This document shows, piece after piece, positions 8,975-17,835 of a stretch of 64,000 nucleotides of DNA. The DNA is taken from positions 320,363 through 384,362 of the forward strand of contig VXZQ01000001.1 of NCBI GenBank assembly GCA_009845425.1, written 5' to 3'. The notes under the pieces were generated by a model, which ran no database searches, was not told the origin of the DNA, and worked only from the letters and a program-made list of their open reading frames with translations. The stretch's first letter is position 1. Each line of letters starts with the position of its first letter. The DNA comes from Holophagales bacterium. GTDB lineage: Bacteria; Acidobacteriota; Thermoanaerobaculia; Multivoradales; Multivoraceae. Position numbers and translations under genes: made by a program.

Positions 8975-10047
8975 CCATGCTCCGAAACGCTCAACAGCAG
9001 ACCGCAGGCGATGAGGGTCATGACGAGGGACGACCCCCCGTGCGACAGAAACGGCAGTGGTGTGCCCGTCACCGGAACCAGTCCAACGGTGACGCTGACG
9101 TTGACCAGGGCCTGGATCAGGACGGCCGACGTCAGCCCCCAGGCAAGGAAGCGGCCGAAGGCATCCGGCGCACGGTGTCCGGCGACATAGCCGCGCCAGG
9201 CAAGCACGGCGAACGCGGCCAGCACCGCGGCGGCGCCGAGCAGTCCGAGTTCCTCGCTGACGATCGAGAAGATGAAGTCGGAAGTAGCGAGCGGCAGGAA
9301 GTAGAGCTTCTGGGCGCTCTCGCCCAGACCCTGGCCGGTCACGCCGCCCGATCCGATCGCAATCAGGGACTGCAGCACCTGAAAGCCGTTCCCCGAGGGG
9401 TCGTTCTCCGGTGAGAGAAAGCCGAGGAGACGCTCCCTGCGATAGGGCTCGGCCCAGATGAAGAGAGCGAACAACCCCGGCAGAACCACCATCGCGGGGA
9501 CGATCCAGCGCCAGGAGAGGCCGGCAAGGAACAGCATGACGCCGGCGATCCCGAGAATGAGCGCGGCGCTGCCGAAGTCCGGCGCCTGCAGGACGAGCAG
9601 CGTAACCAGACCCACCGCGAGGCCACATGGCACGAGCACCCGGGGCTGGCTTACCCCCTCCGGACAGCGATGGATCTGGTAGGCGATGAAGACGACGACC
9701 GCGATCTTGGCCAGTTCGGAGGGCTGGAAGGTCAATGGTCCCACCGACAACCAGCGGCTACTGCCATTGATCGGCGCAGCCGCCAGCACGGCGACCAGGA
9801 GGACGAGCGACGCGCCGAGGCCGGCGTAGGCCAGCCAGGGCTTCGCCCAGCTCCGGTAGTCGATGCTCATGAGCACCAGCATCGCCGCCAGACCGACGAC
9901 GGCGGCCAGCAACTGGGTGACGAACTGGCGCTTGAAGCCGCCGTCGGGGTCGGGCGGGTTGGCCGAGTAGACCATCACCAGGCCCCCCACGACGAGCAGC
10001 ACGACGACCGTGAAGAGGACCTTGTCGATCGCGAGCTTCCTAGCCAT
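8971..10047 (-). CDS. ftsW: Lipid II polymerase FtsW (SEDS family)
   Basis: Polytopic SEDS glycosyltransferase (358 residues, about ten hydrophobic segments) that polymerises lipid II during septation together with its partner PBP FtsI. Family marks are NGSSRWLSVGPLTFQPSEL, the FSPENDPSGNGFQ-like region (here FLSPENDPSGNGFQVLQS), FIFSIVSEELGLLG, and the C-terminal PLPFLSHGGSSL. FtsW and RodA are similar; the dcw location between murD and murG favours FtsW. The ATG at 10047 lies 8 bp inside the end of murD. Confidence 0.93.
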   Translation of the reverse strand: MARKLAIDKVLFTVVVLLVVGGLVMVYSANPPDPDGGFKRQFVTQLLAAVVGLAAMLVLMSIDYRSWAKPWLAYAGLGASLVLLVAVLAAAPINGSSRWLSVGPLTFQPSELAKIAVVVFIAYQIHRCPEGVSQPRVLVPCGLAVGLVTLLVLQAPDFGSAALILGIAGVMLFLAGLSWRWIVPAMVVLPGLFALFIWAEPYRRERLLGFLSPENDPSGNGFQVLQSLIAIGSGGVTGQGLGESAQKLYFLPLATSDFIFSIVSEELGLLGAAAVLAAFAVLAWRGYVAGHRAPDAFGRFLAWGLTSAVLIQALVNVSVTVGLVPVTGTPLPFLSHGGSSLVMTLIACGLLLSVSEHG

Positions 10048-11494
10048 GGCCGCCTTCCCTGCCGGCCGCGGCGAGCGCCCGCACCTGCTCCTCGAAACGG
10101 CGGCCGCGATCCGCGAAGTCCTCGAACTGGTCGAAGCTGGCGCAGGCCGGCGAGAGCAGAACCGCCTGGCCCTCGCTCGAAGCCGTCGACGCGGCCTCCA
10201 CCGCCCGTTCGAGCGTCCCGCAGAGGCGGCGCTCGGTAGCCTCTGTGAGCACCGAGGCGATGACCGGTGCCGCCTCGCCGATCAGGTACACCGCCGCGGC
10301 CTTGACGCCGGCCACCGACGCCAGTTCGGCGAAGGCGGCGCTCTCGTCCTTCGCCCGGCCGCCGAGAATCAGGTGGACGCTGCCGTCTCCGAACCCGGCC
10401 AGCGCCTTCACGGCCGCCGCCGGGTTCGTCGCCTTCGAGTCGTTGTAGTAGCGAACGCCGCCGACCGTGCCGGCGAGGCGCATCCGGTGCGGCAGGCCGT
10501 CAAAGCCACGTAACGCCCGCGCAAAACAGCTCGGGTCCGCGCCGACGGCCGCCGCGAGGAGGGCGGCCGCCATCGCGTTCTCCACGTTGTGCAGCCCGTC
10601 GAGCCTCAGGTCGCCAAGACGGAACAGTTCCCGCCGGAACTCCGGCCCAACCTCGATCACCCGGTCGCGGTCGAGATAGCAGCCATCCTCGACTCTTCGC
10701 AACCGGGAGAAGAACCGTCGCCTTACCGCGGCCGGCGCGCCGCGGCGACCGCCGCTCCAGCGGCGGGCCTCACTGTCGTCGGCGTTCACGACCGCGACAT
10801 CGCCGGCGGCCTGCCTGCCGAAGATGCGCGCCTTCGCGCCGGCGTACTCCGCGACGTTCGCGTAGCGGTCGAGATGGTCGGGACTGATGTTGAGCAGGGC
10901 CGCCGCGCGCGGACGGAACCGGTCCACCGCCTCGAGCTGGAAGCTCGAGAGTTCGACCACGAAGACCCGGCCCGGCGGACCGTCGACCCGGGCGCAGAGC
11001 GGTGTACCGATGTTGCCGCAGACCTCGACCGGATAGCCCGCCGCCTCGAGCAGCGCCCCGGTCAGCGCGGTCGTCGTGCTCTTGCCGTTGCTGCCGGTCA
11101 CGCCGACCACGGTCGGCGCCGCCGATCCCTCCAGGAGGCGCCAGGCGAGTTCGACTTCGGCCAGGATCGGAACGCCCGCCGACCGGGCGGCCCGCAGGAG
11201 CGGACGGTCCGGCGGCACACCCGGACTCAACACGATCGCGTCGAGGCCGGCCGGCAACCCGGCTCCTTCCTCGGCCAACAGCCGGTCGACCCGGCCCGTT
11301 CGCAGGAGTTCGCGGGCAGCCGCTCCCAGGTCAGGGGCCGGACGGCCGTCCACCGCCATCACCCGGACGTCCCGGTCGGAGAGCGCCCGGGACGCCGCCA
11401 CACCCGACAGGCCCAGGCCGTAGACCAGCACACTCCGCCAGGAGGGAACCGGCGGCGCGACTGCCATCCCCGCGCGGCTCACTTCAGGAGTCAC
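10040..11494 (-). CDS. murD: UDP-MurNAc-L-Ala--D-glutamate ligase
   Basis: Cytoplasmic Mur ligase (484 residues) adding D-Glu to UDP-MurNAc-L-Ala. The N-terminal Rossmann domain has YGLGLSGVAASRAL, the ATPase P-loop is GVTGSNGKSTTTAL, and the central block includes VVELSSFQLE and NISPDHLDR. The C-terminal domain contains NDSKATNPAAAVKAL and LLSPACASFDQFEDF, diagnostic for MurD. A GTG at 11494 was taken as start because GAGG lies 6 bases upstream, at the very end of mraY. An ATG nine codons later is the alternative. The stop lies inside ftsW. Confidence 0.95.
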   Translation of the reverse strand: MTPEVSRAGMAVAPPVPSWRSVLVYGLGLSGVAASRALSDRDVRVMAVDGRPAPDLGAAARELLRTGRVDRLLAEEGAGLPAGLDAIVLSPGVPPDRPLLRAARSAGVPILAEVELAWRLLEGSAAPTVVGVTGSNGKSTTTALTGALLEAAGYPVEVCGNIGTPLCARVDGPPGRVFVVELSSFQLEAVDRFRPRAAALLNISPDHLDRYANVAEYAGAKARIFGRQAAGDVAVVNADDSEARRWSGGRRGAPAAVRRRFFSRLRRVEDGCYLDRDRVIEVGPEFRRELFRLGDLRLDGLHNVENAMAAALLAAAVGADPSCFARALRGFDGLPHRMRLAGTVGGVRYYNDSKATNPAAAVKALAGFGDGSVHLILGGRAKDESAAFAELASVAGVKAAAVYLIGEAAPVIASVLTEATERRLCGTLERAVEAASTASSEGQAVLLSPACASFDQFEDFADRGRRFEEQVRALAAAGREGGHG

Positions 11495-11497
11495 CCG

Positions 11498-12574
11498 CTA
11501 CCTCAGCTTGAGGGTCGAGAGACCCAGGAAGGCGAACAGGACAGCGAGGATCCAGAACCGGACGATGACCTGGTTCTCGCTCCACCCGCGGAGTTCGAAG
11601 TGGTGATGCAGCGGCGCCATCCGCAGGACCCGCCGGCCGGTCATCTTGAAGGACGCCACCTGGACGATCACCGACAGCGCCTCGAGGACGAACAGCCCGC
11701 CAACCAGAACGAGCAGCAGCTCCTGCTTCGAGAGCACCGCCACCGCACCGATCGTGCCGCCGATCGCCAGCGACCCCACGTCGCCCATGAACACCTGGGC
11801 GGGATGGGCGTTGAACCAGAGGAAGCCCAGGCTTGCGCCGACCAGGGCGGAACAGATGATCGCGACCTCGCCGGCCCCTGGCACGTAGGACACCTGCAGG
11901 TAGCCCGCGGCGATCGAGTTTCCGGCGATGTAGACGAAGACCGCGTAGGTGGCGGCCGCGACCAGCGTGGCGCCGATGGCCAGTCCGTCGAGACCGTCCG
12001 TCAGGTTGACTGCATTCGATGATCCCGCGATCAGGAGCGCCACGAAGGGGATGTAGAAGACACCCAGTTCGAGCACCAGGGTCTTGAAGAAGGGGAAGCT
12101 GAGGTTCGCGTCGAGGGGCGTGAAGCTGACCAGGCCGGCGCCGAGGGCCGCGCCCACCAGGAGCTGCAGGGCAAACTTCGCCTTCATGCTCAGGCCCCGG
12201 TTGTGGCGTCGCCTCACCTTGAGCAGGTCGTCGGCGAAGCCGACGGCGGCCAAGCCGATCGTCGTGCCGATAGCGAGCCAGACGTAGACGTTCGAGAGGT
12301 CCGACCACAGCAGGGTCGGCACGATGACGGCGGTCAGGATCAGCAACCCGCCCATCGTCGGCGTGCCGGCCTTGCTCTGGTGCCGCTCCGGCCCTTCCTC
12401 CCGGATCGTCTGGCCGATTGAGAGCCGTCGCGCCGCCCGAATGAAGCTGGGGCCCAGGAGCAGGCTGAGCACGACGCCGGTAAGGGCCGCGCCGGCGCAA
12501 CGGAAGGTGATGTACTGAATGACGTTGAAGGGCGCGATCCGATCGCCGAACGGCAACAGCAGGTCCAGGAGCAT
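11498..12574 (-). CDS. mraY: Phospho-MurNAc-pentapeptide translocase (lipid I synthase)
   Basis: Integral membrane transferase (358 residues, about ten transmembrane helices) that links phospho-MurNAc-pentapeptide to undecaprenyl phosphate, giving lipid I. Motifs are TPTMGGLLI, the aspartate pair in VGFADDLLK, NLTDGLDGLA, GDVGSLAIGG, and the histidine loop PLHHHFE. ATG at 12574 shares one base with the murF stop, so the long upstream extension of the frame is a shadow of murF. The gap to murD is only 3 bp. Confidence 0.96.
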   Translation of the reverse strand: MLLDLLLPFGDRIAPFNVIQYITFRCAGAALTGVVLSLLLGPSFIRAARRLSIGQTIREEGPERHQSKAGTPTMGGLLILTAVIVPTLLWSDLSNVYVWLAIGTTIGLAAVGFADDLLKVRRRHNRGLSMKAKFALQLLVGAALGAGLVSFTPLDANLSFPFFKTLVLELGVFYIPFVALLIAGSSNAVNLTDGLDGLAIGATLVAAATYAVFVYIAGNSIAAGYLQVSYVPGAGEVAIICSALVGASLGFLWFNAHPAQVFMGDVGSLAIGGTIGAVAVLSKQELLLVLVGGLFVLEALSVIVQVASFKMTGRRVLRMAPLHHHFELRGWSENQVIVRFWILAVLFAFLGLSTLKLR

Positions 12575-14049
12575 CAGTTCGGCCTCTCCTGAACCAGCTC
12601 CCGCTCCGGGACCAGCTTGTCGACCAGGTGCTCCAGCGCCGTGCCGCGCGAGCCCTTGACCAGAACGACGTCGCCGCTCCTGATCAGGGCCGAAGCTCCG
12701 GAGCTCGCGGCCGCCGTGTCCGCGAACCAGGCGGTCTCGACGCCGGCCTCGCCAGCGGCCGCGACCGTCTCCGACGCCAGCTCGCCGACGCCAACGACCA
12801 GGCCGAAGCCGAGTTCCGCGGCGTCGCGGCCCAACTGCCGGTGGTAGCGACGCTCGGCGCTGCCCAGCTCGAGCATGTCGCCCAGGATCGCGACATGGCG
12901 CCGGCCGTCGATCACGCGCGCCGCCTCGAGCGCCAGACGCGCCGCCTCGGGGTTCGAGTTGTAGGAGTCGTCCACCAGGGTGGCGCCCGACGGCAGCGGG
13001 ATAACCTCGCCGCGGCCCGCGGCGGGACGGGGTCGGCGCGCCACCGACGCGACCGTCTCGAGCGGCACGCCGAGGCGCAGGGCGCAGGCCGCCGCGGCCA
13101 GGAAGTTCTCGACGTTCACGCTGCCGTGAAGCGGCAGCTCGACGTTCGCAGAGGCGCCCCGGTACGACAACGTGAATCGCGTCCCTGGTTCTCCGGCCAG
13201 GGGCTCCACGCCGTGGGCCGTCACCTCGGCGCGCGGAACCTTGCCCTTTGCCGGCTCCACCTCGAACCAGACCACCCGCTCCACGTTTCTCCCAGGAGCG
13301 GGGGCCGTTTCGCCGCGCCCAGCCAGGTACCTCTCGGCCAGACCCACGACCCGCGGGTCGCCCGCGTTGGCGACGATCAGACCGTCGTCGGCGAGACCCT
13401 CCAGGAGTTCCGCCTTGGCACGGGCGATGGCCTCGACATCGGCCGGGGCGCCATCCGGTTCCTCGAAGCCGGCGAGATGCGCCGGCCGAACGTTCGTGAA
13501 GATGGCCACGTCCGGCCGCCCGAGGCGACTCACCGCCGCCAGTTCGCCCGGCACCGACATCCCCATCTCGGCGACCAGCCACTCGCAGTCCGTGCCGATG
13601 GCCAGCAGGGTGAGCGGGAAGCCGAGCAGGTTGTTCAGGTTGCCCGGGCTCTTTCGCACCCGCCAGTGCTCGCCGAGCAGGAGGGCCAGCAGGTCCTTCG
13701 TCGTCGTCTTGCCCGCCGAACCGGTAACGGCGGCCACCCGAATGTCGAGCAGTCGCCGGTGATCGCGGGTCAGGTCGTGGAGCGCCCCGGTCACATCGTC
13801 AACGCGGATCTGGGGACCGCCCGCGTCCTCGGCCGGCGTTCTGACCACTGCCGCCGCCGCGCCCGCGGCAAGGGCCGCCGCCACGAAGCGGTGGCCGTCG
13901 GTCCGTTCTCCGGGCAGCGCGAAGAAAAGCTCGCCGCGATCGACTCGCCGCGAGTCGATCGCGGCGCCGCGGTAGCAGGCGCCCGCGTCGACGTCTCCGA
14001 TCAGGGTGCCGCTCATGACCTGTGCCGCATCAGCAAGGGGCCGTTTCAC
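12574..14049 (-). CDS. murF: UDP-MurNAc-tripeptide--D-alanyl-D-alanine ligase
   Basis: Mur ligase (491 residues) that adds D-Ala-D-Ala to the UDP-MurNAc-tripeptide. The N-terminal domain carries IDSRRVDRGELFFALPGERTDGH split over residues 31-53. The P-loop is TGSAGKTTTKD, then SPGNLNNLLGFPLTLL, which is typical of MurF, and DDSYNSNPEAARLAL in the C-terminal half. A GTG at 14049 with GGGGAG 7 bases upstream is the preferred start, inside the last 20 bp of murE. The ATG at codon 12 is a possible alternative. No ddl gene supplying D-Ala-D-Ala is present in the cluster. Confidence 0.94.
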   Translation of the reverse strand: MKRPLADAAQVMSGTLIGDVDAGACYRGAAIDSRRVDRGELFFALPGERTDGHRFVAAALAAGAAAAVVRTPAEDAGGPQIRVDDVTGALHDLTRDHRRLLDIRVAAVTGSAGKTTTKDLLALLLGEHWRVRKSPGNLNNLLGFPLTLLAIGTDCEWLVAEMGMSVPGELAAVSRLGRPDVAIFTNVRPAHLAGFEEPDGAPADVEAIARAKAELLEGLADDGLIVANAGDPRVVGLAERYLAGRGETAPAPGRNVERVVWFEVEPAKGKVPRAEVTAHGVEPLAGEPGTRFTLSYRGASANVELPLHGSVNVENFLAAAACALRLGVPLETVASVARRPRPAAGRGEVIPLPSGATLVDDSYNSNPEAARLALEAARVIDGRRHVAILGDMLELGSAERRYHRQLGRDAAELGFGLVVGVGELASETVAAAGEAGVETAWFADTAAASSGASALIRSGDVVLVKGSRGTALEHLVDKLVPERELVQERPN

Positions 14050-15577
14050 CTCGAAACTCCCCGTTCAACGCAATCAGGGCCTGCTCGGCCTCGTCCCGGT
14101 CGCGAAAAGGCAACTTCCGTTTCCCGATCGTCTGCGTCGCCTCATGACCCTTGCCCGCGATCAGCACCGCCCATCCCGGTTCGGCGGCGGCAAGCGCAAC
14201 GGCTCGGCGAATCGCCGACCGGCGGTCCGGAACGACCTCGTGCCCGCAGCCCCCGGCCGCGGCGAGGCCGGCCACGATCGCCCGGTGAATCAGCGCCGGG
14301 TCTTCGCTCCGGGGGTTGTCGTCGGTGACGACGGCGAGATCCGCGAGTTCGCCCACCGCCCGTCCCATCAACTCGCGCTTGCCGCGATCCCGGTCGCCGC
14401 CGCAGCCGAACACGACCAGGATGCGCCGGTCGCTCAGCTCGCGGATCGCCTCGATGGCGGCGCGCAGACCGCCGTCGGTGTGGGCGTAGTCGATGAGCAC
14501 CGGAAACTCCTGGCCGCGGTCCACCGGCTCCAGCCGACCGTCCGGTGACTTCTCAGCGGCCGTCGCGGCCCGGATCGCTCCGGGCGATACCCCCAGGGCG
14601 CAGGCGGCAGCCACGGCCGCCGTCAGGTTCTCGAGGTTGAACCGGCCGAGCAAAGGGCTGACGAGCGAGAGATCGCCCCCGGGCGTTTCGATCTCCGCCC
14701 GAATGCCCGCGAAATCGAGTTCCGACCGGACGACGCGCACGTCGGCATCGCTCCGTCCGGCGCTGCTGCACCGCCAAACCCGTGCCGCACTCCCGACCTC
14801 CAGCGCCAGCCGACAGCCGTAATCGTCGTCGACGTTGATCACCGCGCGACCGCCGGAGCGAAGCAGGGAGAAGAGCCGGCGCTTGGCCTCGTAGTAGGCC
14901 TCCATCGAGGGGTGATAGTCGAGATGGTCGCGGCTGAGGTTCGTGAACACGGCGGCGTCGAAGGTCATCCCGTTCAGCCGCCCCTGATCGAGCGCATGGG
15001 ACGAGACCTCGACGGCCGCGGACCGGGCTCCCAGATCCACCGCCCGTCTGAGCATCCGAAACAGGTCGCTGCTCTCCGGCGTCGTCCGGTCGGAGACGCT
15101 GGAACTCAGCGGGCTCGTGTCGAAAAGCCCGACACCAGGCAAGTGGACGCTCCGGCCCAGGGTTCCGATCACCGCTGCCGGACGACCGGCATGGGTCAGG
15201 CAGGAACCAATCAACTGGGCGGTCGTGCTCTTGCCGTTCGTACCGGTGATCCCGACGGCCAGGAGTTCCCGCTCGGGGTGATCGTAGAGCCTGGCGGCTA
15301 CGGGCCCCATCTGGGCCCGTGGATCGTCGACCTCCAGCCAGGGAACGGAAGGCGCGGAAGGCGGGGGTCCGAAGGAAAGAACCGCGGCGGCGCCCCGGCC
15401 TATGGCATCGGTCGCGAAGGCCCGGCCATCGTGGACCTCGCCCCGCCAGGCCACGAAGAGATCGCCGCTGCCTATGCGCCGGGAGTCGTGCTGAATCCCA
15501 GTGACTTCCGTATCGGCCGCGGGAGGGCTCAGCTCTGAGCGCAGAGGCAGGTCGGCGACCGCGTCGCCGAGTCTCAT
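14030..15577 (-). CDS. murE: UDP-MurNAc-L-Ala-D-Glu--meso-diaminopimelate ligase
   Basis: Mur ligase (515 residues from this start) that adds the third stem-peptide residue. The P-loop TNGKST is at residues 113-118, the carbamylated-Lys region and HDSR block are present, and the specificity motif DNPR is at residues 420-423. DNPR is the signature of enzymes using meso-diaminopimelate, so a Gram-negative-type wall is inferred. The start is the ATG at 15577, which shares one base with the ftsI stop (TGATG), the same arrangement as murC/murG and mraY/murF. A GTG eight codons upstream is possible. Confidence 0.95.
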   Translation of the reverse strand: MRLGDAVADLPLRSELSPPAADTEVTGIQHDSRRIGSGDLFVAWRGEVHDGRAFATDAIGRGAAAVLSFGPPPSAPSVPWLEVDDPRAQMGPVAARLYDHPERELLAVGITGTNGKSTTAQLIGSCLTHAGRPAAVIGTLGRSVHLPGVGLFDTSPLSSSVSDRTTPESSDLFRMLRRAVDLGARSAAVEVSSHALDQGRLNGMTFDAAVFTNLSRDHLDYHPSMEAYYEAKRRLFSLLRSGGRAVINVDDDYGCRLALEVGSAARVWRCSSAGRSDADVRVVRSELDFAGIRAEIETPGGDLSLVSPLLGRFNLENLTAAVAAACALGVSPGAIRAATAAEKSPDGRLEPVDRGQEFPVLIDYAHTDGGLRAAIEAIRELSDRRILVVFGCGGDRDRGKRELMGRAVGELADLAVVTDDNPRSEDPALIHRAIVAGLAAAGGCGHEVVPDRRSAIRRAVALAAAEPGWAVLIAGKGHEATQTIGKRKLPFRDRDEAEQALIALNGEFRGETAPC

Positions 15578-17427
15578 CAGCTCGATCCCGCCGCCGTCCA
15601 CAGCTCGCCTTCCGTCGGCGCGACGTCCTGATCGGCCGCAGCTTGCCCGGCTGCGGCCGCGACCCGGATCTGCGGCGGCCCTTCGAGCGGCGTGGGCGCC
15701 GGCTGCAACCAGACCGGCTGGCTCCAGCCCATCGGCTGACGCGACGGCGTGGCGCCGAGGTAGAACAGGGCCTCGCTGATGATGCGCTGAAAGGCCGGCG
15801 CCGCCACTTCGCCGCCGGAGGTGGAGACCATCGGCTCATCGATCATCACCAGGCAGACCAGGCGCGGGGCCCGCGCCGGAGCGATACCGACGAAACCGGC
15901 GACGCGGCCGGTCTCCGAGTAGCCGGAAGCGTCCGACTTCTCGGCCGTACCCGTCTTGCCCGCCACCCGGTAGCCGGCGATCGCGGCCTTGCGGCCCGTG
16001 CCGCTGACCACGACCTCCTCGAGCAGGCGGATCACCCGGTACGCCGTCGCCCTGGAGATCACGCGATGGCCCCGGTTCCTGGGCCGCACGTCGACGACCT
16101 CCCCTTCCCGCTCCAGCGCGCGTACCAGGTAGGGCCGGTTCCACACGCCGCCGTTGGCGACCGTCGCGTAGGCGTTGGCGAGTTGAAGGGGGGTCACCGC
16201 CAGGCCGTGGCCGAACGAGGCGTACGCCGTCGTCTCCTGGTCCCAGACCCGGAGCGGAACGATGCCCGGGTGTTCGCCGTCGAGGTCGATGCCGGTGACT
16301 TCGCCGAAGCCGAACGCCGTCACGAGCTCCTGCATCGTCTCCGACCCGGCGAGGAGACCCGCCTTGATCGCGCAGACGTTGCTCGACTTGGCGATCGCGG
16401 TGCGGAAGGTGAGTTCGGGAAACGGCTTGTGGTCCTTGATCCGCGCCTTGCCGACCCGGATCCGGCCGTTGCCGCAATCCATGATCTGGTCGGGATGCAC
16501 CACGCTCCGCTCGAACGCGCCGGCCGCGGTGATCGTCTTGAACGTCGAGCCCGGCTCGTAGGAGTCCTGCAACGCGCGGTTCCGCCGCTCGTTCGGGCCG
16601 AAATCGCCGAAGCGGTTCGGGTCGAACGTCGGATAGGAAGCCATCGCCAACACGGCCGAGTCCTCGGGGGCCAGGATGACGACACTGCCGGCGCTGGCGT
16701 CGTACGACGCGATCGTCTCGCGTAGCGCGCGCTCCGCGAGGTGCTGGATCGTCGCGTCGATCGTAAGGTGGAGGTCGGCTCCCGGTTTCGGTTCGCCCAG
16801 GGAACCGGGAACCACCACCAGTCGCTGCTGGCCATCGCGGAGGACATGCCTCCTGACCGCTTCGCCCGCGACTTCCGTGTCGTAGCGGTACTCCAGGCCG
16901 GCGAGGCTGCGGTCCGTGCCGACGAAGCCAAGCACATGGGCCATCAGGGAACCCATCGGGTACTTGCGCTTGCTCTCGTCGAGAAAGTAGAGACCGGGGA
17001 ACGCGGACAGGTCGATCCGGTCGGCCACCTCGCGGTCGAGCTTCCGCGCCAGGGGCACGTGGCCCGGTTTGTTGAGCAGCGCCTCGATCCGTTCCCTGGA
17101 CCGGCCGACCAGGGGAGCAATCGCCGCGGCGACGACCGGCGGCTTCTCGACCTTCGCGGTTTCGGCATAGAGAGTGCGCGTCTCCACCGAAACCGCGAGG
17201 CTCCGGCCCCGGGCGTCGTAGATCGTGCCCCGCTTGGGGTTCAGGACGACTTCGCTTCGCTGCTGGCGCGCGGCCCGTTCGCGGTACTCGTCAGCCCCGC
17301 GAATCTGCAGGTCGAACAGCCGCACGGCGATCGCGCCCATCCACAGACCGGCAACCACCATGAACACGACCAGCCTTCCGACGTAGCGGCGCCTGACCCT
17401 CCGCGCCCTGGGTCCCGGCGCGTTCAC
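15577..17427 (-). CDS. ftsI: Septal peptidoglycan transpeptidase FtsI (PBP3)
   Basis: Class B penicillin-binding protein (616 residues) that cross-links septal peptidoglycan with FtsW. A short basic cytoplasmic tail and a transmembrane helix (about residues 18-36) are followed by the pedestal domain with NPKRGTIYDARGRSLAVS. In the transpeptidase domain, SxxK is STFK (Ser294), SxN is SSN (348-350) and KTGT is at 491-494. A Pro/Ala-rich tail of about 50 residues follows the catalytic domain. The start is GTG at 17427, overlapping the ftsL stop as GTGA. Confidence 0.95.
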   Translation of the reverse strand: MNAPGPRARRVRRRYVGRLVVFMVVAGLWMGAIAVRLFDLQIRGADEYRERAARQQRSEVVLNPKRGTIYDARGRSLAVSVETRTLYAETAKVEKPPVVAAAIAPLVGRSRERIEALLNKPGHVPLARKLDREVADRIDLSAFPGLYFLDESKRKYPMGSLMAHVLGFVGTDRSLAGLEYRYDTEVAGEAVRRHVLRDGQQRLVVVPGSLGEPKPGADLHLTIDATIQHLAERALRETIASYDASAGSVVILAPEDSAVLAMASYPTFDPNRFGDFGPNERRNRALQDSYEPGSTFKTITAAGAFERSVVHPDQIMDCGNGRIRVGKARIKDHKPFPELTFRTAIAKSSNVCAIKAGLLAGSETMQELVTAFGFGEVTGIDLDGEHPGIVPLRVWDQETTAYASFGHGLAVTPLQLANAYATVANGGVWNRPYLVRALEREGEVVDVRPRNRGHRVISRATAYRVIRLLEEVVVSGTGRKAAIAGYRVAGKTGTAEKSDASGYSETGRVAGFVGIAPARAPRLVCLVMIDEPMVSTSGGEVAAPAFQRIISEALFYLGATPSRQPMGWSQPVWLQPAPTPLEGPPQIRVAAAAGQAAADQDVAPTEGELWTAAGSS

Positions 17428-17810
17428 TGCGTCGCCCCCGCGGCCGCGCCGGCCTGCACGAGGGACACGTTCTCGGAACTCAGGAAGATCATCTGGTCCA
17501 GTGTCGGCGGCGCCATCCCGAGCTCTTCCAGGGCCAGGGCGGAGAGCCGCTCCGGCCGGCTGAGCCGCGTGGCCTCCAACTCGAGGCGCAACTCCTGCTG
17601 CCGCAGTTCCTCCAGGTTCCGTTCGAGTTCCTCGATGCGGTAGCCGGCCTCGAGTCCCTGTTCATGCACCCAGGTGTAAGCGAACACGGCCGCCGCGAAC
17701 GGCAGCAGGATCGCGAACACCCGCCACAGACCACGCAGGCGACCGGGATCCCGCTGGCGCACCAGAAACGGATTCGCGACCTCCTTGCTGACGCTGTAGC
17801 CGGTCTTCAC
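17424..17810 (-). CDS. ftsL: Cell division protein FtsL
   Basis: Small bitopic protein (128 residues). A cytoplasmic tail is followed by a transmembrane segment (residues about 30-48) and a periplasmic coiled coil (IEELERNLEELRQQELRLEL region). The coiled coil normally pairs with FtsB and binds FtsQ. Sequence similarity in this family is weak, so the assignment rests on topology, length and position between rsmH and ftsI. The start is GTG at 17810, 25 bp after rsmH. A matching FtsB candidate lies at 24964-25314. Confidence 0.85.
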   Translation of the reverse strand: MKTGYSVSKEVANPFLVRQRDPGRLRGLWRVFAILLPFAAAVFAYTWVHEQGLEAGYRIEELERNLEELRQQELRLELEATRLSRPERLSALALEELGMAPPTLDQMIFLSSENVSLVQAGAAAGATQ

Positions 17811-17835
17811 CGTCCCGGTTCCCGGAACCCAGGCG

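Noticed and set aside
7853..8978. An open frame runs from 8978 through to the murC stop and could suggest a fused MurG-MurC protein.
   Set aside because: The part above 7853 is Arg/Gly/Pro-rich with no motif and is the wrong frame of murG. MurC conservation begins exactly at the ATG that overlaps the murG stop.
10040..11494. Frameshift or gene fusion between murD and ftsW because of their 8-bp overlap.
   Set aside because: Both proteins have complete, normal termini; overlaps of this size are common throughout the cluster.
12575..13582. Long 5' extension of the mraY frame.
   Set aside because: It is a shadow frame of murF; the MraY family starts at the hydrophobic MLLDLLLPFG, which follows an ATG overlapping the murF stop.
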